From the NCBI RefSeq assembly GCF_004362805.1, contig NZ_SNYF01000006.1, positions 620,001-684,000 on the forward strand: 64,000 bases of DNA. Direction: 5' to 3'. Below are positions 1 through 8,846 of this stretch, piece by piece. Both the position numbers and the translations under genes were made by a program. This DNA comes from Algoriphagus boseongensis (GTDB lineage Bacteria; Bacteroidota; Bacteroidia; Cytophagales; Cyclobacteriaceae). How positions within the stretch are numbered: the stretch's first letter is position 1; each line of letters opens with the position of its first letter. The notes beneath the pieces are model-generated. The model was not told the origin of the DNA. It did not search any database and saw only the letters and a list, made by a program, of their open reading frames with translations.

Positions 1-880
1 GATCCGGGGAGAGGAATGGTTGCCTTCCGCACCTTTGCACGTGTTGCTTTACAAGTTTTTTGGATGGGAAGATACGATGCCTCAGTTTGCACATTTGCCG
101 CTTTTGCTGAAGCCGGATGGAAACGGAAAACTCAGCAAGCGCGATGGGGATAAATTGGGCTTCCCTGTTTTCCCATTGAATTGGACAGATCCTTTCTCGG
201 GAGAAAAATCCCCTGGATTCCGTGAGCAAGGCTATTTGCCAGATGCCTTCCTGAACTTTCTGGCATTTCTAGGTTGGAATCCCGGAGATGATCGGGAAAT
301 CTTTTCCTTGGAGGAATTGGTGGAAGCATTCTCTGTGGAGCGAATCGGGAAGTCAGGAACCAAGTTTGACATTGCAAAGGCTAAATGGTTCAATGAACAA
401 TACCTAAGATCTAAGCCAAATTCTGAATTAGTTGAGTTTTTGACGGCATCGGCTCAAATGGAGGATATAGAAATTCCATTGGAAAAGGCTTTTGCCATTA
501 TTTCCTTGGTCAAAGACCGGGTGACTTTCCCTGATGAACTGTGGAAGGAAAGCCGCTTTGTGATGGTGGCTCCGACTGAATTTGATCAGGAGGTAGCTAC
601 TAAAAAATGGAATGTCGATGCGGTGAAAGTGCTGAGTAGCTATTCGGTCGCATTGGATGGATTTACCGGAAACTTTGATGCAGTGACTGCGAAAAGCCTT
701 TTGGAATCCACTGCCGAAGCAGAAGGAATCAAGTTGGGCAAAGTGATGCAAGCTGTCCGATTGGCAGTGACCGGAATGGGTGGTGGGCCCGATTTGATGG
801 AAGTTTTTGCTATCTTGGGTTCTGTAGAAGTGGCCAAACGAATTCGTTTTGCATTAGATACTTTGACTGTTGTAGCCTGA
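1..880 (+). CDS. gltX: Glutamate--tRNA ligase, C-terminal part (5' end outside window)
   Basis: Charges tRNA(Glu) with glutamate in the cytoplasm. Codons can be read from base 2, in frame through IRGEEWLPSAPLHVLLY, which is the conserved region after the active site in class I GluRS, so the gene starts before the window. The KLSKRDG motif matches the KMSKS-type ATP-binding loop of GluRS, and the rest is the helical anticodon-binding half ending in a run typical of bacterial enzymes. The stop is followed after one base by the next small gene, so the two are probably co-transcribed. Identity is firm; only the N-terminal part with the HIGH motif is missing. Confidence 0.95.
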   Translation, partial: IRGEEWLPSAPLHVLLYKFFGWEDTMPQFAHLPLLLKPDGNGKLSKRDGDKLGFPVFPLNWTDPFSGEKSPGFREQGYLPDAFLNFLAFLGWNPGDDREIFSLEELVEAFSVERIGKSGTKFDIAKAKWFNEQYLRSKPNSELVEFLTASAQMEDIEIPLEKAFAIISLVKDRVTFPDELWKESRFVMVAPTEFDQEVATKKWNVDAVKVLSSYSVALDGFTGNFDAVTAKSLLESTAEAEGIKLGKVMQAVRLAVTGMGGGPDLMEVFAILGSVEVAKRIRFALDTLTVVA

Positions 881-881
881 T

Positions 882-1067
882 ATGACTAAGAAAAAGAAAA
901 AAGAAGCTGACCCAAAAGTTCATGAGGAACTCAAAGGGTTTAAGATGGAAATCAACTCTTTTGGAGAGATTTCTTCTACGCTATCTATTGACAAGATTAA
1001 TGAGTTTTTGAATAAAAATGTGGAGGATAAAAAGCTGAAAGATCGGGACGATTTGGATTCAGAATAA
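882..1067 (+). CDS. Small charged conserved protein of unknown function
   Basis: This 61-residue protein is very rich in Lys, Asp and Glu. It starts with a KKKKK run, has a central stretch (GFKMEINSFGEISSTLSIDK) that looks foldable, and ends in an acidic tail. It begins one base after the gltX stop and is followed by a clear terminator, so it is the last gene of the gltX transcript. I recognise no domain; similar small charged proteins occur next to gltX in related bacteria as far as I recall. No signal peptide or membrane segment is visible. Existence as a gene is likely because of the tight spacing and the terminator placement; function is unknown. Confidence 0.7.
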   Translation: MTKKKKKEADPKVHEELKGFKMEINSFGEISSTLSIDKINEFLNKNVEDKKLKDRDDLDSE

Positions 1068-1097
1068 TGCCTCCTCTGAATTTTGAAAAAGTAAACT

Positions 1098-1125
1098 AAA
1101 AGCTCCTAAATGGAGCTTTTTTTTT
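1098..1125 (+). terminator. Intrinsic terminator after gltX operon
   Basis: Perfect 9-bp stem AAAAGCTCC / GGAGCTTTT around the loop TAAAT, followed by a T run. It lies 30 bp after the small gene and before the next gene. Confidence 0.85.
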
Positions 1126-1167
1126 ATCTTGTTCCCCCAAGGTGGTTTTGAAACCTAATTCGGATTT

Positions 1168-3783
1168 ATGCGACAATCGTTTTTTACTCTTTTTTTCCTT
1201 TTTTTCATCCAACTGGGTTTTTCTCAGACTTCCAAAATAACCGGTACCCTCAGCAATGAATTAACTGGAGATGCTTTGGTAGATTTTCATGTTTTCATTC
1301 CCAATACGACTTATCAAGCCTTTTCTGATTCCACCGGGAAATTCATTTTGACGGGTATACCGGAGGGGAAATGGGTAATCCAGGTTAGAGGATATGGCTG
1401 GGAAACTTTGGAAAACAAGGTGGTCGTCAAAGCAGGAGTTCCTCTTGATTTGGATTTGAAACTTAGTCCAGAAAGCTCCTTTGCCTCAGCCTCAGACCAA
1501 TTGTCTAAGTCCAAACTTTCCAAATTAGAAGATGAAGTTCGGGAAGCTTTTGTGGGAAAGGACATCAAAGACGAAAGCGTTCATTTCTTAAATCCCGACA
1601 AGCTGATTTTTGAATCTCAGCCTGACAAAACCTATAAAATAGCCTCTGTTGGGCCACTTTTTTTCACAAATAAGGAAACTGGATATCTGGTATCGATCTA
1701 TTTCCAGCCCTTTATTTTGGGTTCTGGGGAAAAAATTCAGCAGACCGTCACTTACTTTGAATTACCCCGAGAAGAAAGCCTAGAGGCTGAAAGACGTAAG
1801 GCCAGATTGGCGGCGTTTCAGCGTAGTCCTCAGAATTATCTTTCCATGTTGATGGAAGGAAAGGCCGAAAATTTTTCATCCAATCCCAATCCAGAAGTAG
1901 CATTTGGACCAAATGGAGGGGATTACTTACTGAGCTTTTCCAAACCAATTCAGGTGGATTTAGGGACTGATATGAAAGGGGTTTTGGATTATTCGGGAGA
2001 AAACCTTGAAGTGAAAATCAATGGGGCTCCAACATCCTTAACTGACCTTAAGCTCGGTGGCGCATTTGCATATCTTAATCCCATCTTTGGTGTACCCTCA
2101 AATTTTAATGCAGACCGTCTGACCAAACTGGCCAATCTGGAAAAGAATGTTGAGGTCATGCAAGAACGCTTGTATGTCCATACGGATCGAAGGCATTATT
2201 GGCCAGCAGAAAACATCTATTTCAAAGCCTATCTCAACTATGGGAATCCCCTGATGGTGGAGGAATTGAGTAAGGTTCTCCATGTAGAATTACTGGACTC
2301 TACCGGATATGTGTGGATGCATCAGGTTTTTGAGATCAAGGATGGACATAGTGAGGGACATTTGGCTCTTCCTGATTTATCGGAGACGGGTAATTTTTAT
2401 CTCAGGTCCAATACCGCTTGGGGACTGAATTACAAACAGGGCGAAGCTTTAATCCCTATTCAGATTTTAGATCACCAGAGCCAGCCTGAAGCTTCCACTA
2501 TTCCCAAGGAATCCTTTAGAGTTGGAGTTTTTTCCGATAAGGCAACCTACAAGGGAGGAGAAAAGGTCAAATTGAATATCATGGCAGTGGATGAGAATGG
2601 CTCACCTATTCAGGCCAATTTATCTGTTTCCGTTTTGGATCTAAATCAGGCCGTTTATGTGCCAGAGCCCCAAAGCATCGAGCAAAGTTTTCTTCCCAAA
2701 ATGCCAATCGGAACTATTGAAAGCTTCAAGTATCCTGTAGAAAAGGGATTTGAATTGGAAGGCCAATTGCTGGACGATACAGGGACGCCTATCCAAGGTT
2801 CTGTCAAAGCCTTTATCAATGGATACGAAGATATACGAACTGTCAAATCTGAAAAAGAAGGGGAGTTTTCATTTCCTGCCTCTAATTTTCAAGGGGATTT
2901 TGAGATATCTCTCCAGGCATCGACTGTCCAATCTGGGAAGCCAATTCGGACAATTGAGTTGGATTTAAAATCCTATCCCAAGCAGGAAGTTTTGGAAAAT
3001 CGAAAATTCCCTGCTGTGGTTAGAAGAGGAATTCAACCCGATCCAAATATTCAGCCAGTAAAGCCTATCCAAGAGGGAGAAATTCTGCTAGAGGAGGCTG
3101 TGGTAGAAGAAAAGAAAGAAAATTCAATCGGGCCGATGATTTATGGCAGACCAGATAAAGTGGTCATGACTGAAAATATGAATGTTGTCGGGACAACCAT
3201 CCAGTTCCTCTACGCGCTTTCGGCTCAAGTAGCTGGAATGAGAATCAATGGAAGTCCTCCGAATGTTTCTGTAAGCTTTAGAGGTGGAGAACCTTTGGTG
3301 TTGATCAATGGAGCACCGGCAAACGGAAGTTCTGGAACACTTTTAGGTGGTGGGGGAGGTCGAAGCGTTTATGATGTCTTCGAAAGTGTCAATGTGTTTA
3401 ATATTGAGCGAGTGGAAGTCTTAAGGCGCTTGGTGCCTCAGTATGGAGATTTGGGAAGAAATGGGGTGATCTCCATCATTTTGAAAACTGGGGAGCAGCA
3501 GCGGGCCAATATGAATAACTACTCGCTTTTTAAACTTACCGGATTCTCCAAGACTGTTCCTTTTTCTGATGCAGAAGAAAGCAGAAAATCATTCCCTTTC
3601 CTTGTACCCTACCGTCCTACTCTTTATTGGAATCCTTTGCTGATCAGTGACGGATCAAGACTTTCCATCCCTATTGAGTTTGAATTAAATGAACTTCCTG
3701 GACCTATTTTGATTGAAATTCGGGGGATTACTAATCTTGGACAGCCGATTTATGGAACTTTTGTCCTCAATCAGCCGAATTAA
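1168..3783 (+). CDS. Exported protein with carboxypeptidase-like, macroglobulin-like and TonB-plug domains, no barrel (paralog 1)
   Basis: 871 residues. A signal peptide (ending near LGFSQ, residue 20) is followed by a carboxypeptidase-regulatory-like beta domain (about 22-98), an unassigned region, an MG2-like segment near 335-430 (LYVHTDRRHYWPAENIYFKA, the usual macroglobulin-type start), a second MG-like segment near 445-530, and a TonB-plug-like segment near 665-790 ending in GRNGVISIILKTG. No C-terminal beta-barrel follows, so it cannot be an ordinary TonB receptor. The C-terminus carries RPTLYWNP and a final beta-sandwich-like stretch also found in the next gene. It is probably periplasmic or attached to the outer membrane. 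Its job is unknown; proteins of this type are common in Bacteroidota. Confidence 0.85.
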   Translation: MRQSFFTLFFLFFIQLGFSQTSKITGTLSNELTGDALVDFHVFIPNTTYQAFSDSTGKFILTGIPEGKWVIQVRGYGWETLENKVVVKAGVPLDLDLKLSPESSFASASDQLSKSKLSKLEDEVREAFVGKDIKDESVHFLNPDKLIFESQPDKTYKIASVGPLFFTNKETGYLVSIYFQPFILGSGEKIQQTVTYFELPREESLEAERRKARLAAFQRSPQNYLSMLMEGKAENFSSNPNPEVAFGPNGGDYLLSFSKPIQVDLGTDMKGVLDYSGENLEVKINGAPTSLTDLKLGGAFAYLNPIFGVPSNFNADRLTKLANLEKNVEVMQERLYVHTDRRHYWPAENIYFKAYLNYGNPLMVEELSKVLHVELLDSTGYVWMHQVFEIKDGHSEGHLALPDLSETGNFYLRSNTAWGLNYKQGEALIPIQILDHQSQPEASTIPKESFRVGVFSDKATYKGGEKVKLNIMAVDENGSPIQANLSVSVLDLNQAVYVPEPQSIEQSFLPKMPIGTIESFKYPVEKGFELEGQLLDDTGTPIQGSVKAFINGYEDIRTVKSEKEGEFSFPASNFQGDFEISLQASTVQSGKPIRTIELDLKSYPKQEVLENRKFPAVVRRGIQPDPNIQPVKPIQEGEILLEEAVVEEKKENSIGPMIYGRPDKVVMTENMNVVGTTIQFLYALSAQVAGMRINGSPPNVSVSFRGGEPLVLINGAPANGSSGTLLGGGGGRSVYDVFESVNVFNIERVEVLRRLVPQYGDLGRNGVISIILKTGEQQRANMNNYSLFKLTGFSKTVPFSDAEESRKSFPFLVPYRPTLYWNPLLISDGSRLSIPIEFELNELPGPILIEIRGITNLGQPIYGTFVLNQPN

Positions 3784-3837
3784 TCTTTAGGCTTCGCTTA
3801 ATTTGAATCTTCAAACTGAACCAAACCAACTTTTACT

Positions 3838-6588
3838 GTGAAAAAATATTTATCTCTAATCACACTTCTTTTCCTTTTCTGCTTGCATGGAATTGCCCAG
3901 ACTGGAACCATCACAGGTATTATAAAAGATGCTGAGACAGGAGAAACTTTGCCCTTCTGTAATGTCTTTGTCAACAATACGACGATTTCCACGGTCACAG
4001 ACATGGATGGCTCCTATACGCTTTCGGGTTTGGAGGCAGGGCCGATCGAGTTGGGATTTTCTTTTTTAGGCTATATCGCAGAAACCAAAAGTGTTACGCT
4101 AAGCGCTGGGGGAAAACTTACTGTAAACATTAACCTGAAGCCATTTGCTCAGGAATTGACTGATGTGGAGATCAAGGCCTCTCGGGATAAAACTTGGGAA
4201 AGGGACCTTCGGAAATTTCAGAATCTGTTTATCGGAATCGATGAAGCCGCTACACGAACTCAGATTTTAAATCCATGGGTAATTGATTTCCCTGTTTCTG
4301 AAGAAAAAAACGCTTTTTTGGCAAAAGCCGATCTGCCGATTGAAATCGAAAACTTGTATCTGGGTTATAAAATCACATTCAACCTGAAAGACTTTTATGA
4401 TTCTCCGACAAGTTTTAAGATAGTCGGTGCCGCAAGGTTTGAGGAGATGAAGCCTGAATCTGAGACACAACGATCTACTTGGGAAAAGAACCGGGCTGAT
4501 GTATATCGGAAATCTCCCATGAATATGTTTCGGTCCCTATTGAATGGAACTGCGGAGAGGGAAGGTTTTTACCTCTATGGGGATAAGGCTGGGGGATCGG
4601 CGAGCATGAATATGCGCTCGGATATTTTTGCCAATGAATTGGGAAAATCAGTGGTTCCATACAAAGCTGACCCTTTGGTGACTCCTACAAGTCCTCCCGG
4701 GACGTATTTTCTAAACCTAAAAGGAAGAATAGAAATCCATTACCAAAAAGGATTTGCCCAAGCCAATACCTATAAGGACGCCCCTTATCCCATTTCTTGG
4801 TTGGAAGTGAATGGAGGAAAAGTGAAAATCAAAGAAAATGGAATGGTACTTAATCCTCAGGATGTAGTCTTCTCAGGAGATATGGACAGGAAGCGGGTTT
4901 CCAATCTTTTGCCTTTAGACTACAATGCCGAAAAAGCGATTCAGCTTCAGGATTTAGCCAAAACAGCGAAGAATTATCAAGAAAAAGTCTACCTCCATAC
5001 CGACAAGCCCTATTACTATGCAGGTGATCAGATTTTTTTCAAAGGCTACCTTGCCTATGGCAATCCTTACCTAAGAGACGAACTCAGCAAGGTTTTGCAT
5101 GTGGAGATCATTAACCCGGAGCGGGATTTGGTCATTGAAAAGAAATTCCCTATTCGAGATGGGATCGTGGTGGGAGATTTTTACTTGCCAGATTCTATGG
5201 CTGAGGAAAAGTATTTTCTCCGTGCTTATACGAATTGGATGCGTAATTATGGGCCTGGACAATATTATCTGCAGACCCTTACCATTCTTGATCCTTACAA
5301 AAGAATTGCCCCTGAGGAAGCTGTGAGCAACTGGACCAATCAGGGAGTTAACCTAAAGGCGGATAGGCCCAACTTTGGAACAAGAGAGAAAGTCACCTTG
5401 ACTTTGAAAGTCTCAGGAGAAGGAGGGCGTGCCATACCGGCTACCCTTTCCTTAGGGGTTTGGGATGCCCGTCAATTGGTTCCTATCCAGCGAAATCTTG
5501 AGATGAGTGAAGCCTTGAATCTTCAGCAAGTTCCAGAAAATCTGGGATTGGATCGGTTTTCCTATTCGATTGAGAAAAGCCTACGACTGGAAGGAAAAGT
5601 AACTGACGATAAGGGTAAAGGAACTTCCGCAGAGGTGACTGCCTTTGTCAATGATTTCCAGGGGATGATAGATATGGAGTCTGGAAGTGACGGGACCTTC
5701 TTGGTGGAGGATATGGAGTTTTATGGCCCCATGAAAATGGCTATTTCGGCCTTGGATAAAAAAGGTAAACCACTTCAGGTCAAGATTGAAGAGCCACTCA
5801 AGGCTCCGGTTTCTTTACCGATCAATCCGGAATTCCCAAAAATCACCATTCTTGCCAAGCCAGTCCGAACAGTTCCAGTCGAGCCCGAAGTGGAACCAAA
5901 AAATTCTGAAAATTCAACCCCACAGACTAAGCGAGCTATTTATGGAGAACCAGATTTTGTGGTGAAGGGTGAGGATTTAACCAAAACGGGAGTAAACACA
6001 GATTTGGTCAACAGTCTCTCCAGTCAAGTGCCCAGTATGAGAGTAAATAACGTAGGGTCTACTGGGATCCAACAAATTCGAATCCGTGGTGGGGCGGTAT
6101 CTGCAGGGTCTTCGATGGAGCCACTCGTCATGCTCAATGGAAGTATTCTGGGGGCTGCGTCTGGGTCCAATGCTGCAGATAATTTAAGAGGGATCAATCC
6201 TTTCGATATAGATAGAGTTGAAGTGGTGACTCGGATCTCTCCCATGCTTGGAGATCAGGGTCGAAATGGTGTGATTGCGGTGTATACCAAGGATAATCTT
6301 GATCCTAAAGACCTTTCCGGAATGCCTGGGATCAATCAATTTGTGATTCAAGGGTACCAGCCCCAGAGTAATTTCATCATCCTGGATTATGATCAGCTCA
6401 AGGAAACCATAGAAAAGGACGATAGGCAGACACTTTATTGGAATCCTTATCTGATCGCTGACGAGAAAGGGGAAGTGACAATTTCTTTTTTTACTAATGA
6501 TTCAGATGGACCGATTGTGGTCGAGTTGAGAGGGTTGGGAGTTGATGGAGAAATTGTATCAGGGACTTTTATCCTCAATCAGAAATAG
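3838..6588 (+). CDS. Exported protein with carboxypeptidase-like, macroglobulin-like and TonB-plug domains, no barrel (paralog 2)
   Basis: 916 residues, GTG start chosen because it directly precedes a good signal peptide (KKYLSLITLLFLFCLHGIAQ). It has the same order as its upstream neighbour: carboxypeptidase-regulatory-like domain (about 24-105), long middle region, MG2-like segment (VYLHTDKPYYYAGDQIFFKG), second MG-like domain, and a plug-like domain with VPSMRVNN, a glycine-rich loop and QGRNGVIAVYTKDN. It ends with RQTLYWNPYL and a last beta domain. There is no beta-barrel. The gap to paralog 1 is 54 bp with no terminator seen, so they are probably one operon derived by tandem duplication. 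Substrate or partner is unknown. Confidence 0.85.
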   Translation: MKKYLSLITLLFLFCLHGIAQTGTITGIIKDAETGETLPFCNVFVNNTTISTVTDMDGSYTLSGLEAGPIELGFSFLGYIAETKSVTLSAGGKLTVNINLKPFAQELTDVEIKASRDKTWERDLRKFQNLFIGIDEAATRTQILNPWVIDFPVSEEKNAFLAKADLPIEIENLYLGYKITFNLKDFYDSPTSFKIVGAARFEEMKPESETQRSTWEKNRADVYRKSPMNMFRSLLNGTAEREGFYLYGDKAGGSASMNMRSDIFANELGKSVVPYKADPLVTPTSPPGTYFLNLKGRIEIHYQKGFAQANTYKDAPYPISWLEVNGGKVKIKENGMVLNPQDVVFSGDMDRKRVSNLLPLDYNAEKAIQLQDLAKTAKNYQEKVYLHTDKPYYYAGDQIFFKGYLAYGNPYLRDELSKVLHVEIINPERDLVIEKKFPIRDGIVVGDFYLPDSMAEEKYFLRAYTNWMRNYGPGQYYLQTLTILDPYKRIAPEEAVSNWTNQGVNLKADRPNFGTREKVTLTLKVSGEGGRAIPATLSLGVWDARQLVPIQRNLEMSEALNLQQVPENLGLDRFSYSIEKSLRLEGKVTDDKGKGTSAEVTAFVNDFQGMIDMESGSDGTFLVEDMEFYGPMKMAISALDKKGKPLQVKIEEPLKAPVSLPINPEFPKITILAKPVRTVPVEPEVEPKNSENSTPQTKRAIYGEPDFVVKGEDLTKTGVNTDLVNSLSSQVPSMRVNNVGSTGIQQIRIRGGAVSAGSSMEPLVMLNGSILGAASGSNAADNLRGINPFDIDRVEVVTRISPMLGDQGRNGVIAVYTKDNLDPKDLSGMPGINQFVIQGYQPQSNFIILDYDQLKETIEKDDRQTLYWNPYLIADEKGEVTISFFTNDSDGPIVVELRGLGVDGEIVSGTFILNQK

Positions 6589-6619
6589 TTCTGAACGATT
6601 GAATTGCTTTATTTTGGGC

Positions 6620-7270
6620 ATGAATAAAATTCTACTTTCCCTATTTCTATTGACCCTGCCCTTGGGGGCAGTTGCCCAGCTGAGCATAGGAATCAGGGGA
6701 GGATATGCTACTTCATCCTATTCTTACCAAGCCACGGCTGGGACTAGAAGCAGGTCGGTAGATGGGATTGGAGCACCGACATTTGCCTTGGTTTTGGAAT
6801 ATTTCAATGCAAAAAATGCAGGAATTGAGCTCAATGCCCAACAGATTAAATTGGGCTTTAGACAATTCAATGACGACAGTCAACTGAATCAGACTGAGTT
6901 TACCTACATGAAATTTCCGCTCTTGGCCAGCTTTTTTGCAGGAAGATCGGGGAGATTTCAAATCAAATTTGGACCGCATTTTGGGTTTTTGACTCAAGCA
7001 GAAGATGTGGTGAGAGAGTTTTCAGGAATCAATCCTCCCGAACTTCCGACTTACGGCGAGGCTGCAGACGATCCAAACAGTCTGATGTATGGTTTGACGG
7101 CTGGTGCGGGGATTTCCAAGCTTTTTGGAAAAAGCACGATAGCCGGAGAGGTGCGTTTTTCTTTTGATTTTACCAATCCGGAATCTCAGGATAGGATTTT
7201 TGATATGCGATCTACCAATCTTGAATTTACGCTGGCTTATCTTTTTAGAATAAAGGAAAAGAGGGAGTAA
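6620..7270 (+). CDS. Outer-membrane beta-barrel protein (PorT/OmpA-like small barrel)
   Basis: 216 residues when started at the ATG at 6620, which gives a clean signal peptide (MNKILLSLFLLTLPLGAVAQ). An in-frame start at 6542 exists but lies inside the preceding gene and would bury the signal peptide. The mature protein has alternating beta strands (LSIGIRGGYATSSYSYQ, VLEYFNAKNAGIELNAQQ, FQIKFGPHFGFLTQ, GLTAGAGISKLFG) and ends in an aromatic strand (LEFTLAYLFRI), as in small outer-membrane barrels of Bacteroidota. It follows the two plug proteins by 31 bp and may be in their operon. Exact function is not known. Confidence 0.75.
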   Translation: MNKILLSLFLLTLPLGAVAQLSIGIRGGYATSSYSYQATAGTRSRSVDGIGAPTFALVLEYFNAKNAGIELNAQQIKLGFRQFNDDSQLNQTEFTYMKFPLLASFFAGRSGRFQIKFGPHFGFLTQAEDVVREFSGINPPELPTYGEAADDPNSLMYGLTAGAGISKLFGKSTIAGEVRFSFDFTNPESQDRIFDMRSTNLEFTLAYLFRIKEKRE

Positions 7271-7272
7271 AG

Positions 7273-7302
7273 TTGGAAGCTTGAAGGGAGTCTGTAACTT
7301 TG
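7273..7302 (+). promoter_or_regulatory. Bacteroidota-type promoter of aroQ
   Basis: TTG at 7273-7275 and TAACTTTG at 7295-7302 are separated by 19 bases, matching the TTG / TAnnTTTG consensus of the primary sigma factor in Bacteroidota. The start codon of aroQ is 26 bases downstream, so the leader would be short. Confidence 0.6.
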
Positions 7303-7327
7303 GTAAGTGCATTAAACCTATCCCAAA

Positions 7328-7756
7328 TTGAAAATTCAAATCATCAATGGGCCCAACCTCAATCTTTTGGGGAAAAGAGAGCCTGAGATTTATGGAAGCG
7401 AAACTTTCGAAGATTATTTCGAAAATCTAAAAAAGCGCTTTCCTCAAGTTGAACTTCATTATTTCCAAAGCAATGTAGAGGGAGAAATGATCAATAAAAT
7501 CCACGAAGTCGGATTTGAATTTGATGCCATTCTTCTGAATGCCGGAGGATATACACATACTTCAGTAGCCATTTCGGATGCCATTGCAGGAGTGACTACC
7601 CCTACTTTGGAAGTCCATATTTCCAATATTTACAAGAGAGAAGAATTCCGTCATAAGAGCATCATTTCCAAATCCTGTGTGGGGATGATTTCAGGTTTGG
7701 GACTGAAAGGTTATGAACTCGGCGTTTTGTATTTTCTAAATTCTCCTGAACTATGA
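7328..7756 (+). CDS. aroQ: 3-dehydroquinate dehydratase, type II
   Basis: Third step of the shikimate pathway, 3-dehydroquinate to 3-dehydroshikimate. At 142 residues the length is normal for the type II enzyme. Conserved blocks are present: IINGPNLNLLGKREPEIYG with the catalytic Tyr, NAGGYTHTSVAISDA, EVHISN and FRHKS. A TTG start is used because the conserved N-terminus MKIQIINGPN begins exactly there and no in-frame ATG exists upstream. It overlaps the next gene by 4 bases (ATGA), so the two are translationally coupled. aroC of the same pathway lies 3 kb away on the other strand. Confidence 0.95.
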   Translation: MKIQIINGPNLNLLGKREPEIYGSETFEDYFENLKKRFPQVELHYFQSNVEGEMINKIHEVGFEFDAILLNAGGYTHTSVAISDAIAGVTTPTLEVHISNIYKREEFRHKSIISKSCVGMISGLGLKGYELGVLYFLNSPEL

Positions 7757-8808
7757 TCACGTTCGCACCCGGGCCATCCAAAGTATATGATGCCTTGCCT
7801 CGCTACATGCAGGAGGCTTATCAAGAGGGGATTTTAAGTGCTAACCACAGAAGTGGTGCATTCATGCACTTGTATCAGGAAACTGAACAACTGATGCGTG
7901 AAAAACTCCACATGTCGAAGGATTACAAGCTTTTGTTTACCTCAAGTGCCACGGAGAATTGGGAGATAATTTCCCAATCTGTAGTCGAGGAGGCAAGCTT
8001 TCATATTTACTCAGGTTCCTTTGGGAAAAAGTGGATTGAATTTGCCAAGCATATTATCCCATCAACTTCAGGTTTAAAAATCGAAGCCAATCAATTCTTA
8101 GATGTTGCTGGATTAGAAATAGCTGAGGAGTTTGATCTGATTGCCATCACCCAAAACGAGACTGCTAATGCTTCTCAAGTTCCAATGAAGGTTATTGAGG
8201 CAATTGGAGAGAAGTTCCCTGAAAAGATGATTGCTGTCGATACCACCTCTTCCATGGCAGGAATAGAATTGGACTTTTCCTTAGCTGATATTTGGTATGC
8301 TTCCGTTCAAAAATGCTTTGGGCTTCCAGCAGGCCTGGGGATTTTGATAGTCTCCCCCAAGGCAATTGAGAAAGTACAGCGAAAAGGAGAAAAAGGCCGC
8401 TACAACAGTCTAAGTTTTATCTTAGAAAATGCAGCTGGATATCAAACGCACTATACTCCCAATGTTTTGGGGATTTATTTGCTCAATCGAGTGCTAAAAG
8501 ACATCCCTGAAATCCAGCATATCGATGCAAAATTAAGAGATAGAATGTCGAGGTTGGAAAACACCATCGCTCAATCCAAAAGCCTAAGGATGCTTGTGGA
8601 TAATGCTGATACTAGAAGTACGACTGTGATGGCAATTGCAGGAACAGAGGAATTGATTTCTTCTGTGAAAAAAGCTGCTGAAAAAGAAGGCATGCAAATG
8701 GGAAGTGGTTATGGACCTTTGAAACCGACCAGTTTCAGAATTGCAAACTTCCCCGCAATCACGGATTCGGAGTTTGAGAAGCTCGTAAGCTTTTTGAAAA
8801 ACTATTAA
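7753..8808 (+). CDS. Class V (SerC-like) PLP-dependent aminotransferase
   Basis: 351 residues, fold type I aminotransferase of class V. Visible are an N-terminal TFAPGPSK, the AVDTTSSMAG block with the PLP-contacting Asp (about 163) and the Schiff-base Lys (about 187) in ASVQKCFGLPAG. The length and the start resemble phosphoserine or alanine-glyoxylate-type aminotransferases, but the sequence is divergent and I cannot fix the substrate; a SerC role is possible since no other serC is in view. It overlaps aroQ by 4 bases and ends before a bidirectional terminator. Cytoplasmic. Confidence 0.8.
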   Translation: MITFAPGPSKVYDALPRYMQEAYQEGILSANHRSGAFMHLYQETEQLMREKLHMSKDYKLLFTSSATENWEIISQSVVEEASFHIYSGSFGKKWIEFAKHIIPSTSGLKIEANQFLDVAGLEIAEEFDLIAITQNETANASQVPMKVIEAIGEKFPEKMIAVDTTSSMAGIELDFSLADIWYASVQKCFGLPAGLGILIVSPKAIEKVQRKGEKGRYNSLSFILENAAGYQTHYTPNVLGIYLLNRVLKDIPEIQHIDAKLRDRMSRLENTIAQSKSLRMLVDNADTRSTTVMAIAGTEELISSVKKAAEKEGMQMGSGYGPLKPTSFRIANFPAITDSEFEKLVSFLKNY

Positions 8809-8813
8809 TGAAA

Positions 8814-8846
8814 AAAGCCTGGAAATTTTCCAGGCTTTCATTTTTT
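8814..8846. terminator. Bidirectional intrinsic terminator
   Basis: AAAGCCTGG / CCAGGCTTT stem with a short A/T loop, flanked by A-run and T-run. It sits between two convergent genes (aminotransferase on plus, symporter on minus) and can serve both. Confidence 0.8.
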
